Assembly (NCBI RefSeq): GCF_003217495.1
Contig: NZ_QJSW01000014.1
Coordinates: 1-64,000 of the forward strand
Direction of reading: 5' to 3'
Source of the DNA: Paenibacillus barcinonensis
GTDB taxonomy: Bacteria; Bacillota; Bacilli; Paenibacillales; Paenibacillaceae
Length of the DNA stretch: 64,000 bases
Shown piece after piece: positions 25,369 to 34,118 of the stretch. A program made the position numbers and the translations under genes. The notes under the pieces are model-generated. The model did not search any database, was not told the DNA's origin, and worked only from the letters and a program-made list of their open reading frames with translations. How positions within the stretch are numbered: position 1 is the stretch's first letter; every line of letters starts with the position of its first letter.

Positions 25369-27000
25369 ATGATATGGGATGCGGCTGCAAATTGGGTCGT
25401 GCAAAAATTAATGAATGAAGGAATATTACCTAATCTGCAGGTTCTGGCAAGCGAGGGGGAATATTCTGAAATACAGCCTCCTTATCCGAACTGTCAGACA
25501 CCTCCAAGTCTGGCTACTTTATTTACTGGCTCTTCTCTGTTAAAGCATGGAATTACAGGATTTCGTGTACCTAATTATAATAACGTCCGTTTTCCAGAAG
25601 TTGGATTTAATATACCTCTACAAGTAGAAACCATTTGGGAGCATTTGAATATATTCGGTTATGTCAGTTCCTTCTCCCATATTCCATGGGTTAAAAAAAA
25701 GTATCTCTCTGAAAATAAGAATTCTAATTATATCGAAGGGTATTCTTCGCCTCTGTTAAAAAGCGGGGCTGTACGGATTGAGAATATAGACATGGATGTA
25801 CCAATGACACTGAATCTTGAGTCTTTTACGTTTCAAATCACTACTCGTAATACATCAGTTAAAGTAAAAGAAATAAGTACCCAAAAAAGTATTGATTATT
25901 GTTATAGTTCAAATTTGGAATTTAAGATGTTTAACAATAAAAATCAAGGGACTTTAATAGCAGTATATCAAGACTTCAACCAGAATCTCTATATAGTTCA
26001 CACGGGGATTTGGGAGGTGGTTACACATGGTGAATTCTCACCAGATTGTAAAACTTTTATTGGAGAAGGGCTTGGTCGATTATACCGTTCAGGATTTTTT
26101 GGTCCAAAGCTAGTGGAAGGCGGAGATGGCTTTGCTGAGCGTTGTTTGACGGATAGTATACTACAGGTTGGGAAATATTTTGCCGAGTGTGCAAATAACG
26201 TTATTCAAAATAGCAAAGATAGTCAATTAGTTTTATCTTATCAACCCTGTATTGATGATATTGAGCATGAATTATTAGGGTGGTGTGATCCCGCAAGTAA
26301 TCGCTATTCTTCCGAACATGCTGAAGCCATTTGGAGCTACATTAAAGAGGTCTATCAGTTTGTAGATAACCACCTAGGCCATATCAAGTCGTTCTTATCG
26401 AGTGGAGATTTACTATTTGTAACCTCAGATCACGGTATGGCTGGCGTGAGCCAGATGGTGAATATTAACGAACTATTCCGAATGCATGGTTTACTGAGTG
26501 TGGACAGCGACAACTGTATTGATTTGGACGATAGTCTTGTGATATATCATCCCGCAAATAATGGTTCTATATGGATATTAAACCCCAAATTAAAAGGGGA
26601 CGAATCTTTAATTGCGTATAAGTCGCGTATTGTTAAATCCGTCATTGATATATTAACTCACTGGCAAGAAGAATATGGGAATAAAGTGATTGGAGAAATC
26701 ATTTCCCTTATAGATAAACCCAGAGAAGGTACTGATATGCTTGGAGATATGCTCATTTTAGCTGCTCCTGGATATGAGTTTTCGGCAAACTTGCAAACGA
26801 AGGGGAGAGTAGTAGTCCCATTTCCCAAAACAGCAAGTCACGGAACTTACAATGGACTTCAATCTCTCCATGGAATTTTTGTTGGAGCGATAGTAGGAAG
26901 TACCAAAGTGAGTTTAAAGAAGCCTATTAATAATAATCAAGATATTTTCCCGTTTATCTGTAATTATTTTAATCTCCAATTGCCGAATCATCTAAGTTAA
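25369..27000 (+). CDS. Alkaline-phosphatase-superfamily phosphodiesterase/phosphatase
   Basis: At least 543 residues. Metal and nucleophile motifs of the nucleotide pyrophosphatase/phosphodiesterase type are in order: MIWDAA (metal Asp), PNCQTPPSLATLFTG (nucleophile Thr44), PCIDDIEHELLGW (Asp/His), TSDHGM, and ASHGTY (last His). There is no signal peptide, so it is cytoplasmic, unlike secreted family members. The first strand KKVVWMIWDA begins before ATG 25369. No ATG, GTG or TTG exists in frame between the upstream stop and 25369, so the true start may be non-standard (for example ATA 25342). It could remove a phosphate or nucleotide group added earlier in the pathway. Confidence 0.8.
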   Translation: MIWDAAANWVVQKLMNEGILPNLQVLASEGEYSEIQPPYPNCQTPPSLATLFTGSSLLKHGITGFRVPNYNNVRFPEVGFNIPLQVETIWEHLNIFGYVSSFSHIPWVKKKYLSENKNSNYIEGYSSPLLKSGAVRIENIDMDVPMTLNLESFTFQITTRNTSVKVKEISTQKSIDYCYSSNLEFKMFNNKNQGTLIAVYQDFNQNLYIVHTGIWEVVTHGEFSPDCKTFIGEGLGRLYRSGFFGPKLVEGGDGFAERCLTDSILQVGKYFAECANNVIQNSKDSQLVLSYQPCIDDIEHELLGWCDPASNRYSSEHAEAIWSYIKEVYQFVDNHLGHIKSFLSSGDLLFVTSDHGMAGVSQMVNINELFRMHGLLSVDSDNCIDLDDSLVIYHPANNGSIWILNPKLKGDESLIAYKSRIVKSVIDILTHWQEEYGNKVIGEIISLIDKPREGTDMLGDMLILAAPGYEFSANLQTKGRVVVPFPKTASHGTYNGLQSLHGIFVGAIVGSTKVSLKKPINNNQDIFPFICNYFNLQLPNHLS

Positions 27001-27138
27001 TCCAGTTAATTGCGGCGGATTCAATCAAGTCGGCCCGAGGTTGAGGTTCTTCTATCTATTATTGGTTATTCAACACATTTACAGCAAATACATGAATGGA
27101 TTTCTCTTCTCATTGAGCTGATTTGTTCATTGAGAAAT

Positions 27139-27169
27139 GGTCGACTGTAGCGATACAGTTGGCCTTTTT
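27139..27169 (+). terminator. Terminator at the end of the cluster
   Basis: An 11-bp stem (27139-27149 with 27154-27164, G-T pairs allowed), a 4-nt loop GCGA and a T5 run. It ends the second cluster transcript. Confidence 0.75.
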
Positions 27170-27307
27170 GTATTTGTATCAAAATGAATAATCCCATCTT
27201 GAAATTCCATAACAATCCCAAGGTTGGCAGGATAGCCAACGATCATTAAAACTGGATATGATGAACTCCAGTTATACCCAGATGGATCTTTGAAGGAGGT
27301 TCATACA

Positions 27308-27334
27308 ATGTTCGGGAGAGGGAGGAATGAATAG
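27308..27334 (+). CDS. Eight-codon leader ORF before the YesM-like kinase
   Basis: GAAGGAGG lies just upstream of ATG 27308. The frame reads MFGRGRNE and stops at TAG 27332-27334, two bases before the kinase ATG 27337. The second purine-rich site (GAGAGGGAGG) that would serve the kinase is inside this mini-ORF. Translational coupling is inferred. Confidence 0.4.
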   Translation: MFGRGRNE

Positions 27335-27336
27335 AA

Positions 27337-29193
27337 ATGATGGACAAGGTACAGGGTTATTTCGGAAAAGGTATAAACCTGCGCACCAAGCTGCTAGTGC
27401 TTTTTCTTGCACTGACGCTGCTGCCGCTAAGCTTGCAGGGGGTGATGAGCTATTCACATTTTTCACAGACGCTGGATCGCAAGACAGAGCAGTTCACGAT
27501 TGATATGGTGCGCCAGATCAACACGAATCTGAACCGGATGCTCAAGGACTTCGAGCGTTTGTCGCTCCTGCCGCTCTATGACCAGACGGTGCTTGATATC
27601 TTACGAGAGTACGATGGCCCGATGGGTTCGGGGACGTGGGCGAAGTCGAATGATTATCTGAAAATGAAGCTGTATACGTCAGCTCAAGCCTATGATCGGC
27701 CGGAAATTCGGGGCATTCATCTGCTCAGCAACAGCGGTATCCTATTCTCTAATCTGGACTCACTCACAGTGAAACCGGTCTGGGATGGAAGCCGGGAGAG
27801 CTGGTTTGCCGAGCTCAGGGATACGGAAGGAAAATGGCGCTTGCTTCCTCCACATGTCCCCGGATATGACGTGGGTGAGCGGGAAGCGGAATACATCACC
27901 GTGGGCAGGGAGCTGCGTGACCCGGGCACGCTTCGGCGGCTGGGTTACATTTTAATTGATATCCGCCCGGAGGCCTTTGGGCAGCTGCTGTCCAATCTGA
28001 ATTTTGAGCAAAAGGCAAGCCTGATGATTGTGGACAGCCAGCAGCGTCTTATGTTTGAGCGAGCTTCTACGGAAGGATTATACGCTTACAAACTTTTGTT
28101 ATCTGACGGCAAAAATCTTCCGAATAATACAGAGAACCAGAAGGTAGAACTGGATGGACAGTCCTATCTCCATGTAAGGCATGTCTCGGGGTATTCCGGG
28201 TTGTCGGTGATCAGCCTGACGCCCATAGCTGTTATTCAGAAGGAATCCAGGGAGATGCTTACCTTCACCATGGGGCTGGCCCTGCTATGTATGGCGGCTG
28301 TAGCAACCCTGGCTGTGCTGATATCTTACAGGGTTACCCGTCCGCTCATTCGCTTGAAGCATCACATGATTCGTGTAGAGCGGGGGGATTTCAGCCAGCG
28401 GGTTGCACACTACAGTAATGATGAGCTGGGGCAGATCAGCCGCGGCTTTAACCGCATGATGGAGGAGATTCATCGGTTGTTCCATGAGGTGTATTTACTC
28501 CAAATTCAGGAACGGGAGGCCGAGCTTTCGGCGCTACAAAGCCAGATTAATCCTCATTTTATATACAACACGCTGGAGTCCATTAACATGATGGCTATCC
28601 GTGAGAGACATGCCGAGGTATCTGTAATGGTGACGGCGCTTGGCAAGCTGCTGCGATACACGATTGGCCAAGCTGATCGCATGGTGACACTTCGGGAGGA
28701 GCTGGCATTTGTCGATGCCTATGTGCGAATTCAACAGGTGCGCTATAACGGCAAGCTGAAAATCATCTACGACATGGAGGAAGAAGTTAACGATTGTATG
28801 GTTCCCAAGCTGATATTGCAGCCGCTGGTGGAGAATGCCATCTGTCACGGAATTGAAGGACAGCAAACAGGTGGTGAAGAGGGCGGCATCATCTGGGTGT
28901 CTGCGGTGTTATTTGATCAGGAGCTGCTGATCAGTGTGCGGGATAACGGCAAAGGCATGGAGCAGGACGAGCTGGATCGCTTGAATGCTTCTGTCTCTGG
29001 ACAGGTCATGGAGCAATCCCAACCCAGCAATCCCATTTTGCATCGCCACGCCGGGGATAGTCTGGGGCTGCATAATATCGCTCAAAGGCTTCGTTTGATC
29101 TATGGGGAAGACAGCGGACTAAGTGTTGATGGAAGCGCTGGACAAGGACTGGTGGTCACATTATCCATTCATTTGCATTCGAAAGGGGCTTGA
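27337..29193 (+). CDS. YesM-type sensor histidine kinase
   Basis: 618 residues. The first membrane segment is at about 18-40, followed by an extracellular sensor domain of ~260 residues, a second membrane segment (about 305-328) and HAMP (RVTRPLIRLKHHMIRVERGDF). The His-kinase domain contains SQINPHFIYNTLESINMMAI with the phosphorylated His. The HATPase part contains VENAICHGI, DNGKGM and LGLHNIAQRL. Such kinases sense sugars or their binding proteins and phosphorylate the partner YesN-type regulator, whose gene overlaps this stop. The ABC importer behind them is the likely target. Confidence 0.92.
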   Translation: MMDKVQGYFGKGINLRTKLLVLFLALTLLPLSLQGVMSYSHFSQTLDRKTEQFTIDMVRQINTNLNRMLKDFERLSLLPLYDQTVLDILREYDGPMGSGTWAKSNDYLKMKLYTSAQAYDRPEIRGIHLLSNSGILFSNLDSLTVKPVWDGSRESWFAELRDTEGKWRLLPPHVPGYDVGEREAEYITVGRELRDPGTLRRLGYILIDIRPEAFGQLLSNLNFEQKASLMIVDSQQRLMFERASTEGLYAYKLLLSDGKNLPNNTENQKVELDGQSYLHVRHVSGYSGLSVISLTPIAVIQKESREMLTFTMGLALLCMAAVATLAVLISYRVTRPLIRLKHHMIRVERGDFSQRVAHYSNDELGQISRGFNRMMEEIHRLFHEVYLLQIQEREAELSALQSQINPHFIYNTLESINMMAIRERHAEVSVMVTALGKLLRYTIGQADRMVTLREELAFVDAYVRIQQVRYNGKLKIIYDMEEEVNDCMVPKLILQPLVENAICHGIEGQQTGGEEGGIIWVSAVLFDQELLISVRDNGKGMEQDELDRLNASVSGQVMEQSQPSNPILHRHAGDSLGLHNIAQRLRLIYGEDSGLSVDGSAGQGLVVTLSIHLHSKGA

Positions 29194-29198
29194 AACAC

Positions 29199-29975
29199 AT
29201 GTACAAAGTGCTGCTTGTAGAGGATGAGACGGTAATTCGTCAGGGATTACGGGAGCTGATTGTACAGGCCTCACCCCAGTTTGAGGTGGTAGGGGAAGCG
29301 GCAAGTGGGGCCGAGGCGCTGCAGGTGCTGCGCTGCGAAGTGCCCGATGTATTAATCACCGATATCCGCATGCGCGAGATGGATGGATTGACGCTCGTTT
29401 CGCTGGCAAGAGAGATGTACCCTGATCTGCTGATGCTTATCATCAGCGGGTACGGTGAGTTTGAATATGCACGCAGGGCAATGGAGCACGGGGTATTAAG
29501 TTATCTGCTGAAGCCAATCGAGCGTCATGAGCTGGTAAAATGTCTGCAAAAAATGCAATCGCTGCTCGACCGCAGATACGGCCGCTCTACACTTCCCATA
29601 TCCGAATCCTCTGGCGTATCTGAGCCGGATTACGGGGAACCTCGCAAAATTATTCGCAGCGTGAAGCAGCATATCCACCAGCATCCCGATGGTGATCTGC
29701 GGCTCCAGACGGTTGCTTCGCTGGTCAATCTGAACCCGACCTATCTTAGCCAGCTGTTCAAAACCGAGACAGGCATCAATTACTCGGATTACATTGCGGA
29801 TGCAAGGATGGAGCGAGCCAAATGGCTGCTGGTCAACACCGGGCTCAAAATCTATGACGTTGCTCGGTTATCCGGATACCAGAGTCCAAAGCATTTCATG
29901 CTGGTGTTCAAGCAGCAGATGGGGTGTACAGCAGGGGAGTATCGTGATGGATACAGCACGAAAAAACCTCTTTAA
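29199..29975 (+). CDS. YesN-type response regulator (REC + AraC HTH)
   Basis: ATG 29199 has GAAAGGGG ten bases upstream, giving 258 residues; TTG 29190 is too close to that site. The receiver domain has LLVEDE and the phosphate-accepting Asp in VLITDIRMREMDG; Lys is in YLLKPIE. The C-terminal AraC domain has LQTVASLVNLNPTYLSQLFK and IYDVARLSGYQSPKHFMLVFKQ (two parts: IYDVARLSGY, QSPKHFMLVF). It should activate the sugar importer genes that follow. The linker (~50 residues) is short, so this is a compact member. Confidence 0.92.
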   Translation: MYKVLLVEDETVIRQGLRELIVQASPQFEVVGEAASGAEALQVLRCEVPDVLITDIRMREMDGLTLVSLAREMYPDLLMLIISGYGEFEYARRAMEHGVLSYLLKPIERHELVKCLQKMQSLLDRRYGRSTLPISESSGVSEPDYGEPRKIIRSVKQHIHQHPDGDLRLQTVASLVNLNPTYLSQLFKTETGINYSDYIADARMERAKWLLVNTGLKIYDVARLSGYQSPKHFMLVFKQQMGCTAGEYRDGYSTKKPL

Positions 29976-30077
29976 ATTCCGTACCATTTCTGCAACTGAC
30001 GTGATTTAGGAGCAAGCAGCGCTTTCGATATACTGGGGTGGCACAGGAATAACATAACGTCCATAAGGGGGATTTTC

Positions 30078-31373
30078 ATGAAAAAAGCAGGACTGACGCT
30101 GATTCTCTTACTTATGATTACCGCTCTGATCGGGTGCACAAGCAGCGAGAAGGCTGGTAACTCGAATGTATCTGGTGGAGAGAACGACACGGTAGAGCTG
30201 AAGTTCATGATGTGGGGCAACCAGGCACATATTGATGTGTACAACAAGCTGATTGATGGCTTTACCAAAGAAAACCCGGGCATCAAGGTGACGATGGAAT
30301 CTGTACCCTTTGCCGATTATCAGCAGAAAATATCGGTGCTTGCGGCGGGTGGCTCTCTGCCCGATCTGGCCTGGGTATCGGAACGCATGATACCACAGTT
30401 CAAGTCCAATCACATCCTGGCCGACGTGTCGGCGTTCAAGGATGATGCACAGTTCAAGCTGGACGATTATATTCCCAGCACGCTGGATCTCTTCCGTGAG
30501 GGAGATCAACTGTTAGGCTTGCCGTTTTCCACACCGCCTGTGGTGATGTTTTATAATCAGACGCTGTTTGACAAGGCTGGGCTGACCGATCCGAATACGC
30601 TGGCTGCCAAAGGAGAGTGGACATGGGAGCAGTTTGAGGCTTCTGCCAAAGCGATTACCAGCAAGGATGCGGCGAATCGCATCTATGGGGCTAACTTTTT
30701 TCGGGACTGGAAGACTTGGGCGGTGCTTTCCTCTTATTCCTGGTCGAATGGAAGCGGGCCATTTAATGAGGATATGACAGCGTTTACCTGGAATGATGAG
30801 TACGGTGTACAGACCTTTGCCATGCTGGAGCGCATGATGTTTACCGATGAATCCCACCCGAAAGCGGGGGAGCAGGTGAGCTTTGATACAGGCAATGTGG
30901 GTATGTTCTTCGATAACTACAGCTATGTGTCCAAAGCAAGGGAGATCAAGGACTTTGAATGGAGCATTGCACCTATGCCGTCCGGCTCACAGGGCAGTGT
31001 ACCGATGCTGGGGCAGGCGGGGTATGCGATGTTTAACGATAGCAAACACCCGGAGGAGACGAAGAAGCTGCTGAAGTATTTTGCCAATGAACAGGGGACT
31101 CAGGCAACCGCGACGTATTTTGTCCCTGCTCGTACATCGGTGCTGAACTCCGATGTCTTCATCCAGCAGCCTAACAATCCCAGCAAGGAGCATATCGTGC
31201 AGGCTGTTATTGATGAGATGCCAAAGGCGCGGCTAATTCCGGGACATATTCGCTGGCAGGATATTGATAATGCGGTGCTGCAGGGATTTGATCGGTTATT
31301 CGCCCGTACAGCATCGTCTGAGGATAATTTGAAGCAGATGCAGACTGAGGTGCAGCGTATATTGCAGCCCTGA
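30078..31373 (+). CDS. Carbohydrate ABC importer, binding lipoprotein
   Basis: 431 residues. The signal peptide ends in the lipobox LIGC (Cys about 20), so it is anchored outside the membrane. The mature part is a family 1 solute-binding protein (LKFMMWGNQAHIDVYNKLID, VPFADYQQKISVLAAGGSLPDL as two stretches). GGGGATT-type ribosome site precedes ATG 30078. It is followed by a TIM-barrel gene and two MalF/MalG-type permeases; no ATPase is present, so a shared MsmX-like ATPase elsewhere is expected, as is usual in Firmicutes. The sugar is unknown. The nearby GH28 glycosidase and YesM/YesN pair hint at pectic or rhamnosyl oligosaccharides. Confidence 0.9.
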   Translation: MKKAGLTLILLLMITALIGCTSSEKAGNSNVSGGENDTVELKFMMWGNQAHIDVYNKLIDGFTKENPGIKVTMESVPFADYQQKISVLAAGGSLPDLAWVSERMIPQFKSNHILADVSAFKDDAQFKLDDYIPSTLDLFREGDQLLGLPFSTPPVVMFYNQTLFDKAGLTDPNTLAAKGEWTWEQFEASAKAITSKDAANRIYGANFFRDWKTWAVLSSYSWSNGSGPFNEDMTAFTWNDEYGVQTFAMLERMMFTDESHPKAGEQVSFDTGNVGMFFDNYSYVSKAREIKDFEWSIAPMPSGSQGSVPMLGQAGYAMFNDSKHPEETKKLLKYFANEQGTQATATYFVPARTSVLNSDVFIQQPNNPSKEHIVQAVIDEMPKARLIPGHIRWQDIDNAVLQGFDRLFARTASSEDNLKQMQTEVQRILQP

Positions 31374-31418
31374 AGAGGTAAGGGGATCTGGAAGAACAGA
31401 GGAAGGGGGATGAAGAGT

Positions 31419-32180
31419 ATGGAGAAAATCAAGGAGGTGGGCCGATCACCGGATACTCAGGGTACGCCAAAGACAGGTCAACTGCAAGCGATGCTGAATC
31501 ACAAACCGCTTTCGCTTATCGTCAGTCTGCCTGAGAACGATCTTGCGTTGGCCCAGGCAGCATTGGAGGAAGGTGCGGATGCACTGAAGGTGCATTGTAA
31601 TGTGGGCCACCGAGCCAGCGGCAACCATTTTGGTCCGCTGGATGAGTACACCGAGGTATTTCGTGCGATTCGTTCGGAGTTCGGGGGTCCATTCGGCGTT
31701 GTGCCATCTGGCAGCATTGAAGGGACACGGAGAGAAGATGTGGAACGCCTCGCGGGACTGGGCTTTGACTTTTACTCGATCTACGCGCACCATCTGCCGT
31801 CTTTTATGCTGGGTAACTCGGGGCTGGAATCTACGTTTGCGATTAACGATGAATATGACTCGTCTCTGGTGGCATCGGCTTCGCACTTCGGTATTGATGC
31901 ACTGGAGGCTTCGATTGTACCCGGCAAAGAATACGGTACCCCGCTCAGCTTCGCGGACGTGCTTCATTATCGGCAACTGGTCTTGCAGGCCGGAGTGCCG
32001 GTATTGGTTCCTTCCCAGCGCAAGCTGGTGCCGGAGGATATTCCGGTGCTGCATCATAGCGGCATCAAGGCCATTATGCTTGGGGCCATTGTCACAGGTA
32101 AGACGGAGGATCAGCTGCGCAGAGCGGTGAGTAGTTTTCGCCATGCAATTGATCGTCTGGCAGGGAGGGACGGGGCGTGA
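31419..32180 (+). CDS. TIM-barrel protein of the sugar operon, unknown reaction
   Basis: ATG 31419 is preferred (GGGGG nine bases upstream); ATG 31410 overlaps that site. About 253 residues. The regular beta-alpha pattern (LSLIVSLPEND, ADALKVHCN, GPFGVVPSGS, FDFYSIYAHHL, GIKAIMLGAIVTGKT) indicates a phosphate-binding-type TIM barrel, like sugar-phosphate epimerases or aldolases. I do not recognise the subfamily. It lies between the binding-protein gene and the permeases and overlaps the first permease start by 4 bp. It therefore probably processes the imported sugar or its phosphate. Confidence 0.6.
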   Translation: MEKIKEVGRSPDTQGTPKTGQLQAMLNHKPLSLIVSLPENDLALAQAALEEGADALKVHCNVGHRASGNHFGPLDEYTEVFRAIRSEFGGPFGVVPSGSIEGTRREDVERLAGLGFDFYSIYAHHLPSFMLGNSGLESTFAINDEYDSSLVASASHFGIDALEASIVPGKEYGTPLSFADVLHYRQLVLQAGVPVLVPSQRKLVPEDIPVLHHSGIKAIMLGAIVTGKTEDQLRRAVSSFRHAIDRLAGRDGA

Positions 32181-33091
32181 GCCGCTCCAGCAAGCGAAGA
32201 CGCGGAGGGCCACTCGCCAGAGAGGCACAGATTGCCGGCTGGCTGTTTATTTCACCGATGGTGCTGGGCTTTACCTTGCTGCTCTTGTTCCCGATGGGGC
32301 TTGCGTTTTATATGAGCCTGACGGACTGGCCGCTGCTGGGGGAGCATCATTTTATCGGACTGGACAATTATTCGCATATTATGACGGACGCCATGTTCTG
32401 GGAAGTGCTCGGTAATACCGTTTACTTTACCGCAGGTCTGGTGCCGCTGAATATTGTTCTTGCTCTGCTGCTCGGCTTGTTGTTATCCAAGAGTTTACGG
32501 GGGATTGGTTTGTTCAGAACGGCCATTTTTGTGCCGGTCATGACGTCATTAATTGTCTGGTCCATTGTGTGGAAGCTGATGTACGCGACAGAATCGGGGT
32601 TAATTAACCAGCTGCTGCTGATGATTGGCATCAAGGGTCCCGCCTGGCTGTACGATCCGAATCTGGCGATGCCTGCGGTCATTGTGACCAGTGTGCTCAA
32701 AAATGTTGGGCTGAACATGGTGCTGTTCATTGCTGCCCTTCAGCAAGTGCCTCGTTCCCTGTACGAAGCGGCGACGCTGGATGGCGCGGGCAGGAGGGCT
32801 ACTTTTTTCAACGTCACCCTGCCTATGATTACGCCGACTGTATTTCTGACCGTAGTGATGACCGTCATTGGGTCACTTAAAGTATTTGGACAGATCTATG
32901 TAATGACCCAAGGTGGGCCGAGCAACAGCACGAAGGTTCTGGTCTATTACATCTGGGAAAAAGCGTTCAGGCTGTTTCAGTTCGGCTATGCCTCGTCCCT
33001 GGCGTACGTGCTGTTCCTGATTGTACTAATTCTGACGCTGCTGCAATGGCAGCTCCGAAAGAGGTGGGTATTTGGTGAAGGCGATGCCTAG
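32177..33091 (+). CDS. Carbohydrate ABC importer permease (MalF type)
   Basis: 304 residues with six predicted membrane segments and the permease loop EAATLDGAGRRATFFNVTLP. The start GTG overlaps the upstream stop (GTGA). The end overlaps the second permease. It forms the transmembrane heterodimer of the importer with the product of 33075. Confidence 0.9.
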   Translation: MSRSSKRRRGGPLAREAQIAGWLFISPMVLGFTLLLLFPMGLAFYMSLTDWPLLGEHHFIGLDNYSHIMTDAMFWEVLGNTVYFTAGLVPLNIVLALLLGLLLSKSLRGIGLFRTAIFVPVMTSLIVWSIVWKLMYATESGLINQLLLMIGIKGPAWLYDPNLAMPAVIVTSVLKNVGLNMVLFIAALQQVPRSLYEAATLDGAGRRATFFNVTLPMITPTVFLTVVMTVIGSLKVFGQIYVMTQGGPSNSTKVLVYYIWEKAFRLFQFGYASSLAYVLFLIVLILTLLQWQLRKRWVFGEGDA

Positions 33092-33929
33092 ATTGACAGG
33101 CCGGAGGTTCGGCTCCGCTGCGGGCACATATTTCGTACTGACGGTGGTTTCGCTAGTCATGGTTGTTCCGTTGATCTGGATGATCTCGACCTCCTTCAAG
33201 GAGCCGCAAAACATATTTACCTATCCACCGCAGTGGATACCGGATAGCTTGCAATTTCAGAATTATATCGACGTGTTTCGATTGATTCCGTTTCACCGTT
33301 TTTACGGGAACAGTGTCTATATCTCTGCTTTGGTGGTGCTTGGCACGGTGTTTTTTGCCTCTCTTGCAGGGTATGCCTTCGCGAAGATTCCGTTTAAGGG
33401 ACGGAATGTGGTCTTTCTTATTCTACTGAGCGCAATGATGATTCCGCATGAGGTGACGGCGATTCCGATGTTCTTGTTTATGCGGCAGCTGGGGTGGATT
33501 GATACGCATCTTCCGCTGATTTTAATGCCGATCTTTGGCGCGGGCGGTGTGTTTGGCATCTTTGTAATGCGGCAGTTCTTCATGACGGTGCCTACCGAGC
33601 TGGAGGAAGCGGCCATGATTGACGGCTGTAGCCGTTTTCGGATATATGCGCAGATTATGCTTCCCCTGGCCAAGCCGGGCATGGCGACCCTGACGATTTT
33701 TACATTTGTGACAAGCTGGAATGAGTTCTTTGATCCGTTGATTTTTATCAATTCAAGAGAGCTGATGACGCTGCCGCTGGGATTGTCCCTGTTTACGGAT
33801 GAGGCGGGCACAGCCTGGCAGTATTTGATGAGTGCTACGGTAATGGCCACAGTACCGCTATTGATCGTTTTTTTCCTCGCGCAGCGGCGTTTCATTGAAG
33901 GTGTGGCGATGACGGGGCTGAAGGAGTGA
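33075..33929 (+). CDS. Carbohydrate ABC importer permease (MalG type)
   Basis: About 284 residues and six membrane segments, with loop EEAAMIDGCSRFRIYAQIMLP, the ATPase contact of MalG-type permeases. GTG 33075 has GAGGTGGG about seven bases upstream, inside the previous gene; TTG 33072 and ATG 33084 are alternatives. It ends with AMTGLKE, the usual C-terminus of the family. It completes the importer started at 30078. Confidence 0.9.
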   Translation: MKAMPRLTGRRFGSAAGTYFVLTVVSLVMVVPLIWMISTSFKEPQNIFTYPPQWIPDSLQFQNYIDVFRLIPFHRFYGNSVYISALVVLGTVFFASLAGYAFAKIPFKGRNVVFLILLSAMMIPHEVTAIPMFLFMRQLGWIDTHLPLILMPIFGAGGVFGIFVMRQFFMTVPTELEEAAMIDGCSRFRIYAQIMLPLAKPGMATLTIFTFVTSWNEFFDPLIFINSRELMTLPLGLSLFTDEAGTAWQYLMSATVMATVPLLIVFFLAQRRFIEGVAMTGLKE

Positions 33930-34118
33930 GTGGAATGAAGAGGATCGAGGACGCAAGTGGGAGGAGGAGCGTGAAGGAGTGTATGAATATTGTTAAGTGT
34001 GTCGGTGGAAGAACGGATGGGTGCGAGTGAGCGGGACGCAAGCATTGGAAGCAGGGGGAGCAAGGTGTCGTGAGCATGAAGAAGTTCACCCTGTAGGAGT
34101 GGAAGGGAGAGGTACCGT

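Larger units (their letters stand above)
27001..27336. other. Right border of the cluster
   Basis: No full gene is present. A 46-codon frame (about 27010-27150: TTG start, RPEVEVLLSIIGYSTHLQQI and so on, stop in the terminator stem) reads like a protein remnant that I cannot place. The terminator at 27139-27169 and a leader mini-ORF at 27308-27334 lie here. Composition changes back to the GC-richer background. Confidence 0.55.

Noticed and set aside
4461..27000. Prophage or integrative element carrying the cluster
   Set aside because: No integrase, transposase, phage structural gene, tRNA or direct-repeat attachment site is visible at either border. The AT-rich composition still suggests transfer.
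31446..32228. Long minus-strand frame opposite the TIM-barrel gene
   Set aside because: Composition and motifs support the plus-strand protein. The minus frame has no ribosome site and lies wholly antisense, as expected in GC-richer coding DNA.
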